DNA from: Nageia nagi
Lineage: Eukaryota > Pinophyta
Assembly (NCBI GenBank): GCA_050084985.1
Contig: JBITNC010000001.1
Span: 94,178,001-94,242,000 of the forward strand
DNA length: 64,000 nucleotides
Reading direction: 5' to 3'
Positions 46,055 through 58,126 of the stretch are shown here, one piece after another. The position numbers were made by a program, and so were the translations under genes. The number at the start of each line of letters is the position of its first letter. Positions within the stretch are counted from its first letter, which is position 1. The notes below the pieces were generated by a model. The model had not been told where the DNA came from, searched no databases, and was given only the letters and a program-made list of their open reading frames with translations.

Positions 46055-46528
46055 TGTTAGAATTTGTAATGTAATATTGTGTAATATTTCTTTTTAATAT
46101 AAATTTACTTAATACTTAAAGTATCATTAGATACCTTAAAGCATTAAAAGGATAAAAATAGATGAAAGATTAAAAATAGGTATGAGATTAAAAATAGGTA
46201 AAGGATTAAAAATAGAAAAAGGATTAATTATAGAGTGGATTTGTTCTTATAAAAAGAGAAGAACCCTCCCCTTTTCTAGTTACATTATTGTAATGTAAGC
46301 TTTGCTATAGGTTTAGAGTGTGTGAGAGAGAGAAGAGATTTTGTAAGAGTGGTCCTTGATAATAAGATCTTAGTTAGTGGATGTACTCTCAAGGAGGAAG
46401 AAACCATTTTATATCTTATGTTATTTATGATATTGGCTTGAGTTATTATGCTATTATATTGATGTTGAAAGTGCCTTCTTGAGATCTTAGGAGATTGGAA
46501 GTTAATTTAGAAAGTGTTAATTTTTTCA
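46055..46528 (+). repeat. 5' LTR of the outer copia element
   Basis: It opens TGTTAGAATTTGTAATG and ends AATTTTTTCA. A TATA-like box, TATAAAAAG, lies at 46248-46256. The sequence is related to the LTR at 1019-1519 but clearly diverged. Confidence 0.85.
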
Positions 46529-46530
46529 AG

Positions 46531-46542
46531 TGGTATTAGAGC
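46531..46542 (+). other. Primer binding site of the outer copia element
   Basis: TGGTATTAGAGC, two bases after the LTR, differs at one base from the initiator Met tRNA complement TGGTATCAGAGC. Confidence 0.82.
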
Positions 46543-48619
46543 AATTCTTGAAGGCTCCTCTTCAACATCCTTAAAGGTCCATTCCTCTTCTTTCTCCATC
46601 TACTTTGGTGAGGTAAAAAGGGCTTTAAGGTATAATCTTCCTCCTACCTTATTCATTATCAAATTTTATTTTATTACTAACCAATTTGTAGTTATTTTAT
46701 TATAAAATTTTATTTAGCAAAATTTATTCAAAGTAGATATTATTACCATATTTTTTATTATACTAGCATGTTAGTTCTATTTTTTAAGCTATTACTATGC
46801 ATTACTTTTACTATCAATAGTTTGTTAGTTGCAATTTTTTGAAGTAAAATTGGTTAATATGTAGCAAGTAGATTTGCTTAAATTTAGCAATAATAAGTTA
46901 TTATAGCTTAAATTTACAAATTTCTACTTAGTGTAGAGATAGTTAAAAGTTTCGCAATTTTTTTAAACTATAATGTTATTATTGCAATTTTTTTTACAAT
47001 AATAATATGTTTGTAAAAATAAAATTGCATGCAAATTACATGTATGCATTTTTTAAATATTTTACATGCGATCATTTTTTTAATATATTACATGTATGCA
47101 TTTTTTAAAAATAGAAAAATACATGCATGCATTTTTTAATATATTACATGCATGAGTTTTTTGAAAATAAAAACTACATGCATTCATTTTTTAATGAGTT
47201 TTATATTACATTTAGGCATTTTTTTAATATATTACATACATGCATTTTTTAGAGAACTTTACATATATATATTTCATTTTATTAAAAAATAGTATGAGTT
47301 AAAGGTTGCATTAATTACTATTTAAAGTTTGAGTCTTTATTTGCTAATTTTACCATAAGTGCAAGTTATTTTAAAGATTTTTTTAAAAATAACATGTCAA
47401 AAAATAACATCTCTTTCAGTGAAAAATTAATAATGCATGGATAGATTAATGTTAATTAATTATGCATAGATTAATGTTAATAATGCATTGATTAGTTACA
47501 TATGCATGAATTAATATTGTTTTAATGCATGTTTATTGCACACATGTGGTTGGATAAAAATTTTAAATGCATCCTTTAATTTTTATCCTAGTGCATGTTT
47601 TTTGCTAAATAGATAAAAATTTTAAATGCACGATTTAATATTTTTTTCTAATGCATGTGAATGGATAAATTTTTTTAAAATTTTTTTACCTTATTTTTTG
47701 ATGATAAATTGCAAATAAAGAATTATTTTAAGTCTATTTTTTAAGTAACAAGGGGGAGAATTCCTCATTTTTTATAATGAATCTTTATAAAGAGTTCCAT
47801 TAGGAGTTGTGACAAAATCCATTCGACTCTTAGGCTCATTTGTTATTACTTAAAATTAATAAGCTTTTATAAAGAGTTCCTTTAGAGGTTGCAACAAAAT
47901 CCATTATATTTTTTAATTCATACTTATGGATAGTGTTGGATGTAGTTTCATTTTTAAAGCACCTTATTTATTTTGCATTTTTACTTTATATGCAAGTAGT
48001 AAACATTGAATGACCTTAAAATGAAACATCTGCAATTTTTCATAAATGACTTATTTGAAGAGCCATGAGGTGAGGATAAGGCGAATTAGAACCTTTTAAT
48101 CTGATGATATAAGTGGTAAAAATTTTGTACTTCTTAATTACCCTTAAATCCTCTATTGGTATGGATTTAACTCCATATAGATGGTCAAGCATGTGTGTAG
48201 TGATACCATGTCTGCTTTATCCATTTAGATATTATACTTATAACCTAGGAGGAAAATTAAAAACTTAATCAAGATAATTAATTTGCTCGATCCAACATAC
48301 ATCCCAACCTTAAAAAATTACTAATACATCTCCTTGTGAGAGTATATTACTGCCTAAGAGAAATTGGTTGAGGATTTGGTAGGATTTGGGCTCTTTATGG
48401 GCATTTGAGTGAAAGCTTAATTTTAAATAAGAAAGCAAGCTTCAATTTTTTCCTCTCTTCGATTGTACTTGGTGGTGAAGATGTTGGATGTATGATTTTG
48501 ATTCTTGTTAATAATTAAGAATTTTATTTGTTGATTAGTTCAAACATGTATTTGTATGATAATTATTTTTAAATTCATCATGTATACTTACATTATTTAT
48601 CTCCTTCATATTATTTTGT
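46543..48619 (+). other. 5' leader of the outer copia element
   Basis: About 2.1 kb, very AT-rich. At 47030-47280 the word ACATGCATGCATTTTTT and its variants recur about seven times, comparable to the GCATGCATTATT repeats in the - strand relative. No coding frame is supported. Confidence 0.65.
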
Positions 48620-49899
48620 AGCAATAGGAGACTCTTTTGCACCCAAGCATATCTTGGATGGTTTCAACTATAGTATTTGGAAACTTAGGATGAAGGTAAA
48701 ATTTTAAACATGAAAACTTTATATGATTGTTAATGAAAATCAAATTGCTCTTTTAGGAGAGAAGGAATTTGAAACTTATAATACTAAGAATGATTTGGCA
48801 ACTTCTATGATCTTTCATGTAGTTTCAGATGAGATCCTCCTTATGATATCTTTTTCAAACAATGCAAAAGAATCTTAGAATAACTTAAAGAGTATCTAAC
48901 TTGGCACTAAATTTTCTATGAGATTCATCATTCTTTAAAAGTTGCTTCAATCATGTTAAGAGAAAAATAAAAGTATGGCTATATATTTGAATAAGGTTAT
49001 TTACCTTAGGACTCAGCTTATGGAATGTGGTTGCAATTAGATCAATAATGAATTTTTGACTTTCATCATCCTTCATAACTTTTTTGCTAAATTTAATCAG
49101 TTTGTGATTGTTATTGAAACTAGGCTTGATAAAAAAAAAAGTGTTCTCCTTGAAAAATCTATCAAGGTTTCTCTTCAAGCATGAGAAAATACTTAACAAT
49201 AAAGTATTGATCACCACTCTTAGAAAGATATTTATGTGACTTGGTCTAATGAATCCTCACTTCAAAAAGAAGAACCATAACCAAAATAAGGGTTCTTATG
49301 CTCCTAAGAAAAACTTCATGAAAGGTGGGAATAAGAAGAATTATTATCATGATAAGTCAAAAAAAGCTAAAGCTAAATTTGATAAAAATTATAATTTATG
49401 TAACATCTATGGTTATATCAAAGCTGATTGCTTCAAAAAAAAGGGCAAGGTGAAAAAAGATCTAAAAAATCAAACAAATCTAATAATAAGAATAAGAAAA
49501 AGAATTCTACTTATTTTATCTTTTACTCTAAGTCTCACACTTTGTCAAATGATTGGATTATTGATTCTAGATGCACTAATAACATGTATTTTGAAAAGGA
49601 TAAGTTTGAAAACTTTCATAAATATAAAAAAGATGCAGTTATGATAGGTGATAATTTAATCTTTAATGTTCAAGGTATTGAAAATGTAGTTGATACAAGG
49701 GAGAATTCTTAAAAATATGCTTTATATGTTTAAACTTGTTATGAATCTTCTTTCTGTAATTCAAGTTGCAAGGAAAGGTTACTCCTTTAAGTTTAACTCA
49801 CACTCTTGGTGCATGAAAAAGGGCCCTTGCCACTTTGGTGAAAGGTTCAGTGAAATATGATCTTTACATTATGGATTAATCTCTAACAAATATGTACCT
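48620..49899 (+). pseudogene. Gag and protease of the outer copia element, decayed
   Basis: The expected gag ATG is ATA at about 48623 (GDSFAPKHILDGF follows). Later segments are LATSMIFHVVSDEIL, a Lys-rich stretch at 49249-49400 and NLCNIYGYIKADCFKKK, a degenerate zinc knuckle. The protease reads WIIDSRCTNNM, so the DSG box is DSR and the enzyme dead. FHKYKKDAVMIGDN follows. Sequence ends at ATGTACCT where the inner LTR begins. Confidence 0.8.
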
Positions 49900-50368
49900 T
49901 GTTAGAATTTATAATGTAATATTATGTAATATTTTTTTAATGTAAATTCACTTAATACTTAAAGTATCATTAAATACCTTAAAGTATTAAAGGAATAAAA
50001 ATAGAAGGATAAAAAATAGGTATGAGACTAAAAATAGGTAAAATATTAAAAATAGAAAAAATATTAATTACAAAGTGGGTTTCTTCTTAAAAAAAATAAA
50101 AACTATTCCCTTCTCTAATTACATAATTATTATGTAAGCTTTGTTATAGGTTTACATTATGAGAGAGAGAAGAGATTTTGTAAGAGTGATCCTTGAGAAT
50201 AAGAAGATCTTAATTAGCAGATGTACTCCCAAAGATGGAGGAATCATTTTATATCTTGTATTATTTGTATGATTGATTTTAATTATTATGCTATTATATT
50301 GATGTTGAAAGTATTTTTTTAAGATCTTGGAAAAATTAGAATTTAATTCAAAAGGGTTAAATTCTTCA
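49900..50368 (+). repeat. 5' LTR of the inner copia element
   Basis: It begins TGTTAGAATTTATAATG directly after coding sequence of the outer element and ends AAATTCTTCA. It is followed by TGGTATCAAAGC (50371-50382), a Met-type primer site. It aligns over its length with 46055-46528. Confidence 0.85.
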
Positions 50369-50370
50369 AG

Positions 50371-50382
50371 TGGTATCAAAGC
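50371..50382 (+). other. Primer binding site of the inner copia element
   Basis: TGGTATCAAAGC, two bases inside the LTR, is the same variant of the Met-type site as in the elements at 9742 and 21604. Confidence 0.82.
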
Positions 50383-50469
50383 AATTATTTAAGGCTCCTT
50401 TTTAACATCTTTAAAGGTCATTCCTCTTCTTTCTACATCTACTTTGTTGAGATAAAAAGGCTTGAAGTA

Positions 50470-51395
50470 ATGGAAGACTCTTTTGTATCCAAGCATATCT
50501 TATATGGTTCTCACTATCGTATTTGGAAACCAAAGATGAGTAGAACTTCAAGCATAAAAATTTTGGATGATTTTTAATAAAAATTAAGTTTTTCCATGAG
50601 GAAAGAAATAACTTGAAACTTATAATACTAAGAATGATTTGGTAAGTTCTATGATTTTTATGTAATTTTAGATAAGATCTTTCTCATGATATCTTCTTCA
50701 AACACTACAAAGGAAGCTTAAGATAAACTAAAGAGTATCTACCTTGGCATAAAATTTTCTAGTAGGTTCATCATTCTTTAGAAGTTACTTCAATCATATC
50801 AAGAAAAAAATAAAAATGTGGTTATATATCTGAAAAGGTTGTTGACCTTAAGAACCAACTTGTGGGGTATGGTTTCACTTGGATTAACGATGAGTTTTTT
50901 ACTTTCATCATCATTCATAACCTATTTACTAAATTTAGTCAATTTATGATTGTTATTGAAACTAATCTTGATGATAAAAAAAAAGTATTCTCTTTTTAAA
51001 ATATATCAAAGATTATTTTGAAGCATGAGAAAACACTTAACAATAAAGTGTTGATCACCACTTCTAAGAAGCCATTTGTGGCACTTGATCCAATGAAGTC
51101 TCACTTCAAAAAGAAGAACCATAATCAAAAGAAAAGTTCTAATATTTCTAAAAAGAACTTCAAGAAAGGTGAAAATAAGAATACTTATGATCATGATAAA
51201 TAAAAAAAAAATCAAAGTTAAATTTGATATAAATTATAATTTCTATGGCATATATGGTCATATGGAAGCTAATTACTTTAGAAAAAAAAAGAAAGGGAAA
51301 AGTGAAAAGGGATTTGAAAAATCAAAAAATCTAATAAAAAGAATAAGAATAAGAATTATGCTTATGTTGATTCCTTTTACTTTAAGTCTCGCACT
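50470..51395 (+). pseudogene. Gag of the inner copia element, decayed
   Basis: ATG at about 50470 (MEDSFVSKHILYGSHYRIW) lies only about 90 bp after the primer site, so this copy lacks the long leader. Segments KHEKTLNNKVLITT, SHFKKKNHNQ and NFYGIYGHMEANYFRKKK follow, with the knuckle cysteines partly lost. Stops are frequent. Confidence 0.78.
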
Positions 51396-52690
51396 TTATC
51401 AAATGATTGGATTGTTGATTCTGGATGTACTAATCACATATGTTTTGAAAAGGATAAGTTTAAAAACTTTCATAAATATAGAATAGATGCAGTTGTGATA
51501 GGTGATAATTTAATCCTTGAAATTCAAAATGTTGGAAGTGTGTTGATATAAGGAAACATTCTTAAGAATGTGCTTTATGTGCTTATACTCACTATGAATC
51601 TTTTTTTTATGATTCAAGTTGTAAGAAAAAGTTACTCTTTTGAGTTTCACTCACACTCTTGGTGTATGAAAAAGGGTCTTGCCACTTTGGTGTAAGGTTC
51701 GGTGAAAGGTGACCTTTACATTGTAGATCAATCTCTAACAAATATTTACCTTGCAACTAATGTTTTCTCTAGAGGTAATATTTGGCACTATTGATTAGAC
51801 CATTAAATTATAAGAACATTCAAGTTATGAAAGATTATGAAATTGTAGAATATTTGACTAGAATATCACCTACAATTGATCTTTGTGAGAAATGCATTAT
51901 AGGTAAAATGAATCGGAAAATTTTTTTAAAAGATAAACAACTAGAGAAACTTAATCTTTTTAGCTTATGGATACAGATTTGATGGGTCCATTTCTAATTA
52001 AATCACTTGAAGAAGCATCTTATGTCTTGACCTTTATTGATAACTTTAATAGGATGACATTTGGTTATCTTATAAAGCACAAGGATTAAACTTTAAATAG
52101 GTTTAAAGATTTCAACACCTTGGTAGAAAATCAATCTCGATTCAGAATCAAGATTTTAAGATTTAATAATAGAGGTGAATATAATAGAAATGAATTCAAT
52201 AATTTTTATACCAAGTATGGAAGAATAGAACCATTCAAAAAATGGCAAGATATATATTAGAAGATCTTCCTAGCTTCTTATAGGGTGAAGTTGTAAATAC
52301 TACAATCTACATCTTAAATAGGTATCCTACAAAAGTATTTTAAGGTAAAAAATTGTATAAGATATGGATAGAAAAGAAACCTAACATCTCTGACTTTAGG
52401 GTCTTTGATTATGATGCCTATGTATTTATTATTTCTAAGAAAAGAAAGAAGTTGGATAAGAGATTTGAAAAATGTATCTTTGTGGGCTATAATAATCAAC
52501 ATAGAGGCTACAAGCTATACCAACCTTCCCCTAAATTATTTTTTATGTTAAGGGATGTAAATTTCAATGAACTATCTAAAGTGTTTTCTTTTTGTGAGAA
52601 CCTTGATGAGGGTGATGATTATTTTATTTCACCTAACTAGTTGGATGTTAGTGTAGATTTATCACCTAAGAAATAAAACTTTCCAACACA
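51396..52690 (+). pseudogene. Protease and integrase of the inner copia element, decayed
   Basis: The protease reads WIVDSGCTNHICFEKDKFKN with DSG intact. The integrase zinc module follows in pieces (LCEKCIIGKMNRK), then MGPFLIKSLEEASYVLTFID and NRYPTKVF-like sequence. 52353-52640 gives KPNISDFRVFDYDAYVFII and KCIFVGYNNQHRGYKLY. The region around the third catalytic residue (YTPQQN) is deleted near 52225. Confidence 0.8.
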
Positions 52691-52789
52691 AAGAATAATA
52701 AGAAGTATGACCCTTAATAAATCTTTATTTTTAAAAATTGATAGTAAGAATAAGCCCTCATCCTTTAAACAAGCTCAAATTAGGAGTGT

Positions 52790-53520
52790 TAGATGAATGC
52801 ATCGAATGTAAAGTATGAGGCTCTAATGAAGGATCAAACTTAAGATTTGGTTCCTTATCCAAATAAAAGTAATATGATTGGTAATAAATGAGTTTACAAA
52901 GTCAAATATAATTCAATTAAAGAAATTAAGAAATACAAAACAAGGTTATTAGCCAAAGATTTTGTTCAAAAATATGGAGTTGATTATGAGAAAACCTTTA
53001 TTTCAATGGAAAATATGCTTGCTATCAGGATGATCTTTGCTCTTATAGTAGCTTAAGAATGAAAAAAATTTCAACTTAATATCAAGAGTTCTTTTCTCAA
53101 TGGTGACTTAGATGTGAAAATATACATAAACCAACTAGAAGGGTTTATTGTGAAAGGTAAAGAATTTTTTATTTGTAAGTTAAAGAAGTCTTTATATGGA
53201 CTTAAGCAAACACCTTGGGCCTGGTACAATAAGATTTCAAGATTCTTTGAAGATATTATATTTTTTAAATTTTTCTCTCACATAGATCTTTATGTGATCA
53301 ACTAAGAACAAGATTTGATCTTGATTCTTCTCTATGTGGGTGATTTATTAATTACAGAAAATAATATAATCTTCATACAAGATTGCATATCTAAATTTAA
53401 GGTAACTTTTGAAATGACTAATCTTGATCTATTGCACTACTACCTTGGTATGCAAGTATACCAATACAAGGATTGTACTTATCTTAGTCAATCCAATATA
53501 TCTTAGATATCTTACAAAAA
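52790..53520 (+). pseudogene. Reverse transcriptase of the inner copia element, decayed
   Basis: Broken frames give VYKVKYNSIKEIKKYKTRLL-like sequence. 53114-53305 encodes INQLEGFIVKGKEFFICKLK and SLYGLKQTPWAWYNKISRFF; 53315-53506 encodes LLYVGDLLITENN and LHYYLGMQVYQYKDCTYLS. The catalytic YVDD box is YVGD: one of the two catalytic aspartates is lost. Confidence 0.88.
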
Positions 53521-54260
53521 TTTGGAATGGAGGAGATCAAATATGTTATGATATTAATCTCTCCTAAAATTACTTTATCTCTTACTTCCAACTTTTAGTC
53601 AACAAATGTTATGGTTTACAAGAAACTAATTGGTAGTCTTCTGTATTTGACTATATCTAAGATAGATATTGCTTTAATTGTGAATTTGTTTTCTTATTTT
53701 ATGTAAAATTCATATGTTGATCATTTCAATGTTGTTAAGCAAATTTTAAGATATATTTCTAGCACTAAGGATTTTGCTCTCAAATATGACAAGTTACCCT
53801 CATTTGTTCTCTCAAGATTCTCAAATTATAACTATATAGGAGATAAATATAATAAAAAATTAACCTTTATTTATATTTTTAGCATTATTTTAGGTGTTAT
53901 CTCTTGGGCATCCAAGAAGAAGCCTACTATTGATCTCTCTACCACTGATGTTGAATATCATGTAATGTCAGTTGCAGTCCAAGAAACCATTTGGTTGAGA
54001 TATCTTTTGAAAAAAATAAGGTATGAGCAATAGTATCTATATTAAACTTATTCAAATAATAAATTAGTTATTACTTTGGAAAAAAATCATATTTTTCATC
54101 AAAGAATGAAGCATGCAGAAATCCAAGCCCACTTCATCAAAGAGAAGGTTCTGGATGGTCTTCTACACTTACAGTATCTTCTATCAATCCTAAACTCTAT
54201 TGATTTGTTTACCAAACTCCTTCTTAAAGCTTAGTTCTATAAGTTTAAGGAGCCTATTGG
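53521..54260 (+). pseudogene. RNase H of the inner copia element, decayed
   Basis: Segments YKKLIGSLLYLTISKIDIAL (in mixed frames), ASKKKPTIDLSTTDVEYHVM, FHQRMKHAEIQAHFIKEKVL and LNSIDLFTKLLLKA run in the RNase H order. Stops disrupt it. Confidence 0.75.
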
Positions 54261-55300
54261 GTTGGTGAAGTTGCTCTAAAAAAAGGAGTAGATGTTGAAT
54301 TTTTGTTAAATCCATTGTAATTTCTTCCTTATTAATAAAGTTTTTAAACTTTTTTTGATTTGTATATTTTATTTATACATTCCTCTGTTTGGTGATTATA
54401 AGTATGGGCTTGGCATCTTAGTGATGACTTATAGTGTATCAAAAATTCAAACACATTATATCAAGGAGAAAGTTTTTAATGCAACAATTGTAGCTTTATT
54501 CATCTAACTATGTCTCTCCTGATTTATTCACTAGTCGCTTTCAAAACTTTGTTATGTGCACTTCAAAATTTTTTTATGGTAGTGAAGTTATTCTCAAGGA
54601 GTGAAGTCTGATATCATGTGTTGAAATCATATCTATGATAATAACTTCATCTTAAAAAGGCTATTTTTTGTTATATACTATTGATCTAAATGTACACCTT
54701 CATAGTTAGTTCACTTTGTATGATAAATTCATGATATATTTTATTTTTGTTATCACTATGTGAAGAATCAATATGTGTTTATTAACACTATTTGGTTATC
54801 CATATATGAGTAACTTATATATGTACATATACTTTTTTGTTATTGATCAACACATATTTTATATATAGCAGATGATTATAAGTATTAGTTTGGCATCTTT
54901 GTGATGACTTATAGTGCATCATTGATCAATTTATGGATGGCATTACTTAATTCATTTATCTTATGATTGATATAAATGTTATATTATGTATCTAATGATC
55001 TTATTTATAAGCTACTTGTAGCTTGCAGGTTTCATTTTGAGAATGCATGTTACTTACTTAGGTGGGCAGGCTCATGAAAGCTCACATGTCAAATTAGAGT
55101 TGATTGACTACATTTGCAATAAAACTAGTTATGGTTAATAATTGTATTATAAACTATTTTATCAAATGATATTGTAATGAGTTTTAAATTAAGATCTTGT
55201 TTATTTTTCAATGATGTAAAATTATTTATCTCTATTTGTATCTCTTTTGAGAAAAACTTTCTCTTATCTCTTTCTTTCTTCTTCTCTCTACACTCTATCG
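54261..55300 (+). other. Non-coding 3' tail of the inner copia element
   Basis: It aligns loosely with the tail at 540-1018: GATGACTTATAGTGCATC, GGCTTGGCATCTTAGTG-like words (twice, so part of the tail is duplicated at 54400 and 54880), GTTATGGTTAATAATTGTA and a pyrimidine-rich run before the LTR. One degenerate stem-loop core lies near 54690. Confidence 0.65.
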
Positions 55301-55697
55301 TATTAGAATTTGTAATGTAATATTGTGTAATATTTTTATTTAATATAAATTCACTTAATACTTAAAGTATCATTAGATACCTTAAAGTATTAAAATATTA
55401 AAAATAGAAAAATAACTAATTATAGAGTGGATTTCTTTTTTATAAAAAGAGAAGAACTGTCTCCTTCTCTAGTTACACAATTGTAATGCAAGCTTTGCTA
55501 TAGGTTTAAAGTGTATGTAAGAGAGAGAGAGAGATTTTATAAGAGAGGTAATTAAGAATAAGAGAGGGAGGAACCACTTTATATCTTATGTTATTTGTGA
55601 GATTGGCTTGAGTTGTTATGCTATTGTGTTGATATTGTAAGTGCCTTCTTGAGATCTTGGTAGATTAGAAGTTAATTTAGAAATGGTTAATTTTTTC
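55301..55697 (+). repeat. 3' LTR of the inner copia element
   Basis: It starts TATTAGAATTTGTAATG (TG changed to TA) and stops at TTAATTTTTTC, lacking the last A. A block of about 25-30 bp present in the other LTRs, including GTAGATGTACTCC, is missing. The polypurine tract before it is not recognisable. Confidence 0.78.
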
Positions 55698-55724
55698 TTA
55701 TCCTAATATTATATTAAGGAGGAG
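55698..55724 (+). other. Residual tail and polypurine tract of the outer copia element
   Basis: TATCCTAATATTATATTAAGGAGGAG is cut to 27 bp and matches the last bases before the LTR in other copies (TATCCTAATATTGCATTAAG). The tract AAGGAGGAG is 55716-55724. It marks the point where the outer element's pol was deleted. Confidence 0.7.
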
Positions 55725-56164
55725 TGTTATAATTTTTAATATAATATTGTATAATATTTCTCTTTAATGTAAATTCATTTAATACTTAAAATATCATTAG
55801 ATACCTTAAAGTATTAAGGGAATAACAATAGGAGAAGGATTGAAAATAGAAAAAAAAAAATTTATAGAACGGGTTTCTTCTTATAAAAAAAGAAGAACCC
55901 TCTCCTTATTTAGTTACATTATTGTAATGTAAGCTTTGTTATAGGTTTACAATGTGAGAGAGAGAGAGAAGAGATTTTGTAAATGAGGTCCTTGAGAATA
56001 AGATCTTAATTAGTAGATGTACTCCTAAAGAGGGAGGAACCACTTTATATCTTATGTTATTTATGAGATTGGATTGAGTTATTGTGCTATTGTGTTGATG
56101 TTGAAAGTGCCTTATTGAAATCTTGAAAGATTAGAAGCTAATTCAAAAAGGGTTAATTTATTCA
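55725..56164 (+). repeat. 3' LTR of the outer copia element
   Basis: It opens TGTTATAATTTTTAATATA and ends AATTTATTCA. It has a TATAAAAAAAG box at about 55882. Flank AAAAG (56165-56169) pairs with AGAAG before the first LTR. Confidence 0.82.
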
Positions 56165-56720
56165 AAAAGGTGTTTGATTTTGTTATTTTTGTATAATTTC
56201 TTTCTCAAACTTTTGCATACAATATTGCCTAGCATAAGGATCTTCTAACAATTTATCTAATTCTTTCTTTAAAAATGCATGATATTTTTTTTCAATTCAA
56301 GATCATTATAAATGCCAAATATCAAAGAAGTATTGGCTAACATATGCTCTTTAATTTTTTTAAATTGATCTTAAGTGTCAAATTTTCAAATGCAATATCA
56401 TATAATTCAAATTCATCCATAGCTTCAAGGTTTAAATGTGCATCATAATCAAATTCATCCATATAATCATCATCATCACTATCATTATCATGCACTTATT
56501 TTTTATGATTAACATATAATTTTGCACATCATCATCATTTGCAATAGTCAAGTATGAATTTGGTAAACTCAATTCATCAGAAGCTTTTCTATTATGCATA
56601 ACATCTATATCTTTATCCATTTCTTGTTTATGAGGAGATGAAAATAAATCACTTATCATAGTTAAATGTTCAAACAAACCATATTTAGATGTCATATCTA
56701 TGATAAAATGCAAAAATTAT
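56165..56720 (-). pseudogene. Upstream part of the second gag-like block
   Basis: The minus-strand stretch at 56432-56713 encodes MTSKYGLFEHLTMISDLFSS, KQEMDKDIDVMHNRKASDEL and an acidic/Met-rich end. In a following frame come DPYARQYCMQKFEKEIIQK and QNQTP, then the copia nest. I do not recognise the family of this N-terminal part. Its continuation at 46054 carries the gag-type C-x2-H segment. Confidence 0.45.
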
Positions 56721-58126
56721 TTTTATAAAAAAAAACTTAAAGAAATTTTAATAAAAATGCATGCAATAAGCTCAAATTAATCTCAAAAAAATTCTTGATA
56801 ACCTATGATTTTGGCAAGTTTTTATCATGAAACAAGTCACCAAAGAGTTACAAAATATTGTCAAAATTTATGATTTTTAAATATAACATTTTTTGCAAAA
56901 ATATTTTCAAAATCACACAAAATATGTAAATATAGACCTAAAAAAATTAGAAAAAATCCTCAATTATATTTATCTATGGTTTGGACAATTTTCTAATGCT
57001 AGATCTGACCAAATTGAAGAAAATGACCTTCAAAAATTGAATTTTTCTATAGTGACATTTTTTAGATTTTTTTTTTCAAGCAATAAAATTTTCTAAATTG
57101 GAAAAAAATTAACTCAACCAAAAAATAAATAAAACCAAGGGTTTTCAATGCAAGACTCCTCAGAAAAAATAATTCCCTAAAATAAAAAATTCTAGGGTTT
57201 GTAGGATACATTGGGGTTCATCAAAATATAGACTCTAAATTGTGAAAAATACAAATAAACATAATAAAATAAATGGTCTAAAATATATAATTAAATATAC
57301 AATAAATACTATATCAAATTGCAATAGATATACATAAAAAGTATGCACCTAATATGAAGTGTGTGTACAATCCTCAAAAGCAAATAGAAATGAATATGCA
57401 AAGGATCGTGATTAGATTTTAGATAAGCTCATAATAGATATTCTCTAGAATAGTTCCATGAATCGTTTCCCAAAATTTGGACCTCTCAATCTAGAAAGCG
57501 CACAATGTTGGCTATGTAGGAGTGGCACATCGTTGGCATCATAGGAAGGTAATTTTATGTTGCACACAAGAGAGAGATAGTTCAAAGCTAAGAGTATAAA
57601 AAATTCTCAAATATAGGTACCGTATAGAGAAACTATTGTAGTTGACTACCACCTATCAGAGAGATCTAATAAGGATGTCAACTTTTACCTTCCATATTTA
57701 TAACTTTCAAAGAAATAGAAAGGAGCGAGGCCTTCATATAATACTAATAATAATTATTTTAATATTCAAGATAACTTAAAATATAAACCATGGTATATGA
57801 TATTACATTGGCCGTAGCACATGGTATTGCAATATAATAGCATTTTATCTTGATTTATACATTATTTCCTTTTAATCATTTAATACATTAGATATGATTT
57901 ATTAAATAAATAATAAACTTTCATTTTAGATACTTTAAAGTTTTCTACATTAAGATCTATTTTCTGAATATAGGTTGAAGAAACCTTAGTTTTATCATTT
58001 TCCTTCGCTATTATTTGAAGAGCTTCAAGTAAAGGTATGAATAATAGTGATAATGAATTCATGACATTTCGGAAGGTGTGCCCTAGATTTAAACCTAGGT
58101 GTGTAAGAATGTTGAGTTTACCAAAA
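56721..58126 (-). other. Leader region of the old gypsy-like element
   Basis: About 1.4 kb between the right LTR and the first gag-like sequence. The minus strand next to the LTR reads TTTTGGTAAACTCAAC, a candidate primer site starting TGG that I cannot assign to a tRNA. The open frame 57880-58137 runs into the LTR and shows no known domain. Confidence 0.45.

Larger units (their letters stand above)
46055..56164 (+). mobile_element. Nest of two related Ty1/copia elements
   Basis: Order on the plus strand: LTR 46055-46528, gag/protease part of a first element, LTR 49900-50368, a second near-complete gag-pol, LTR 55301-55697, a 27-bp tail with polypurine tract, LTR 55725-56164. The outer flanks AGAAG (46050-46054) and AAAAG (56165-56169) agree at 4/5. 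I read this as an outer element (first and last LTR) that received the inner element at 49900-55697 and then lost most of its own pol by deletion at the right junction. Tandem recombination between LTRs is an alternative. Confidence 0.75.
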
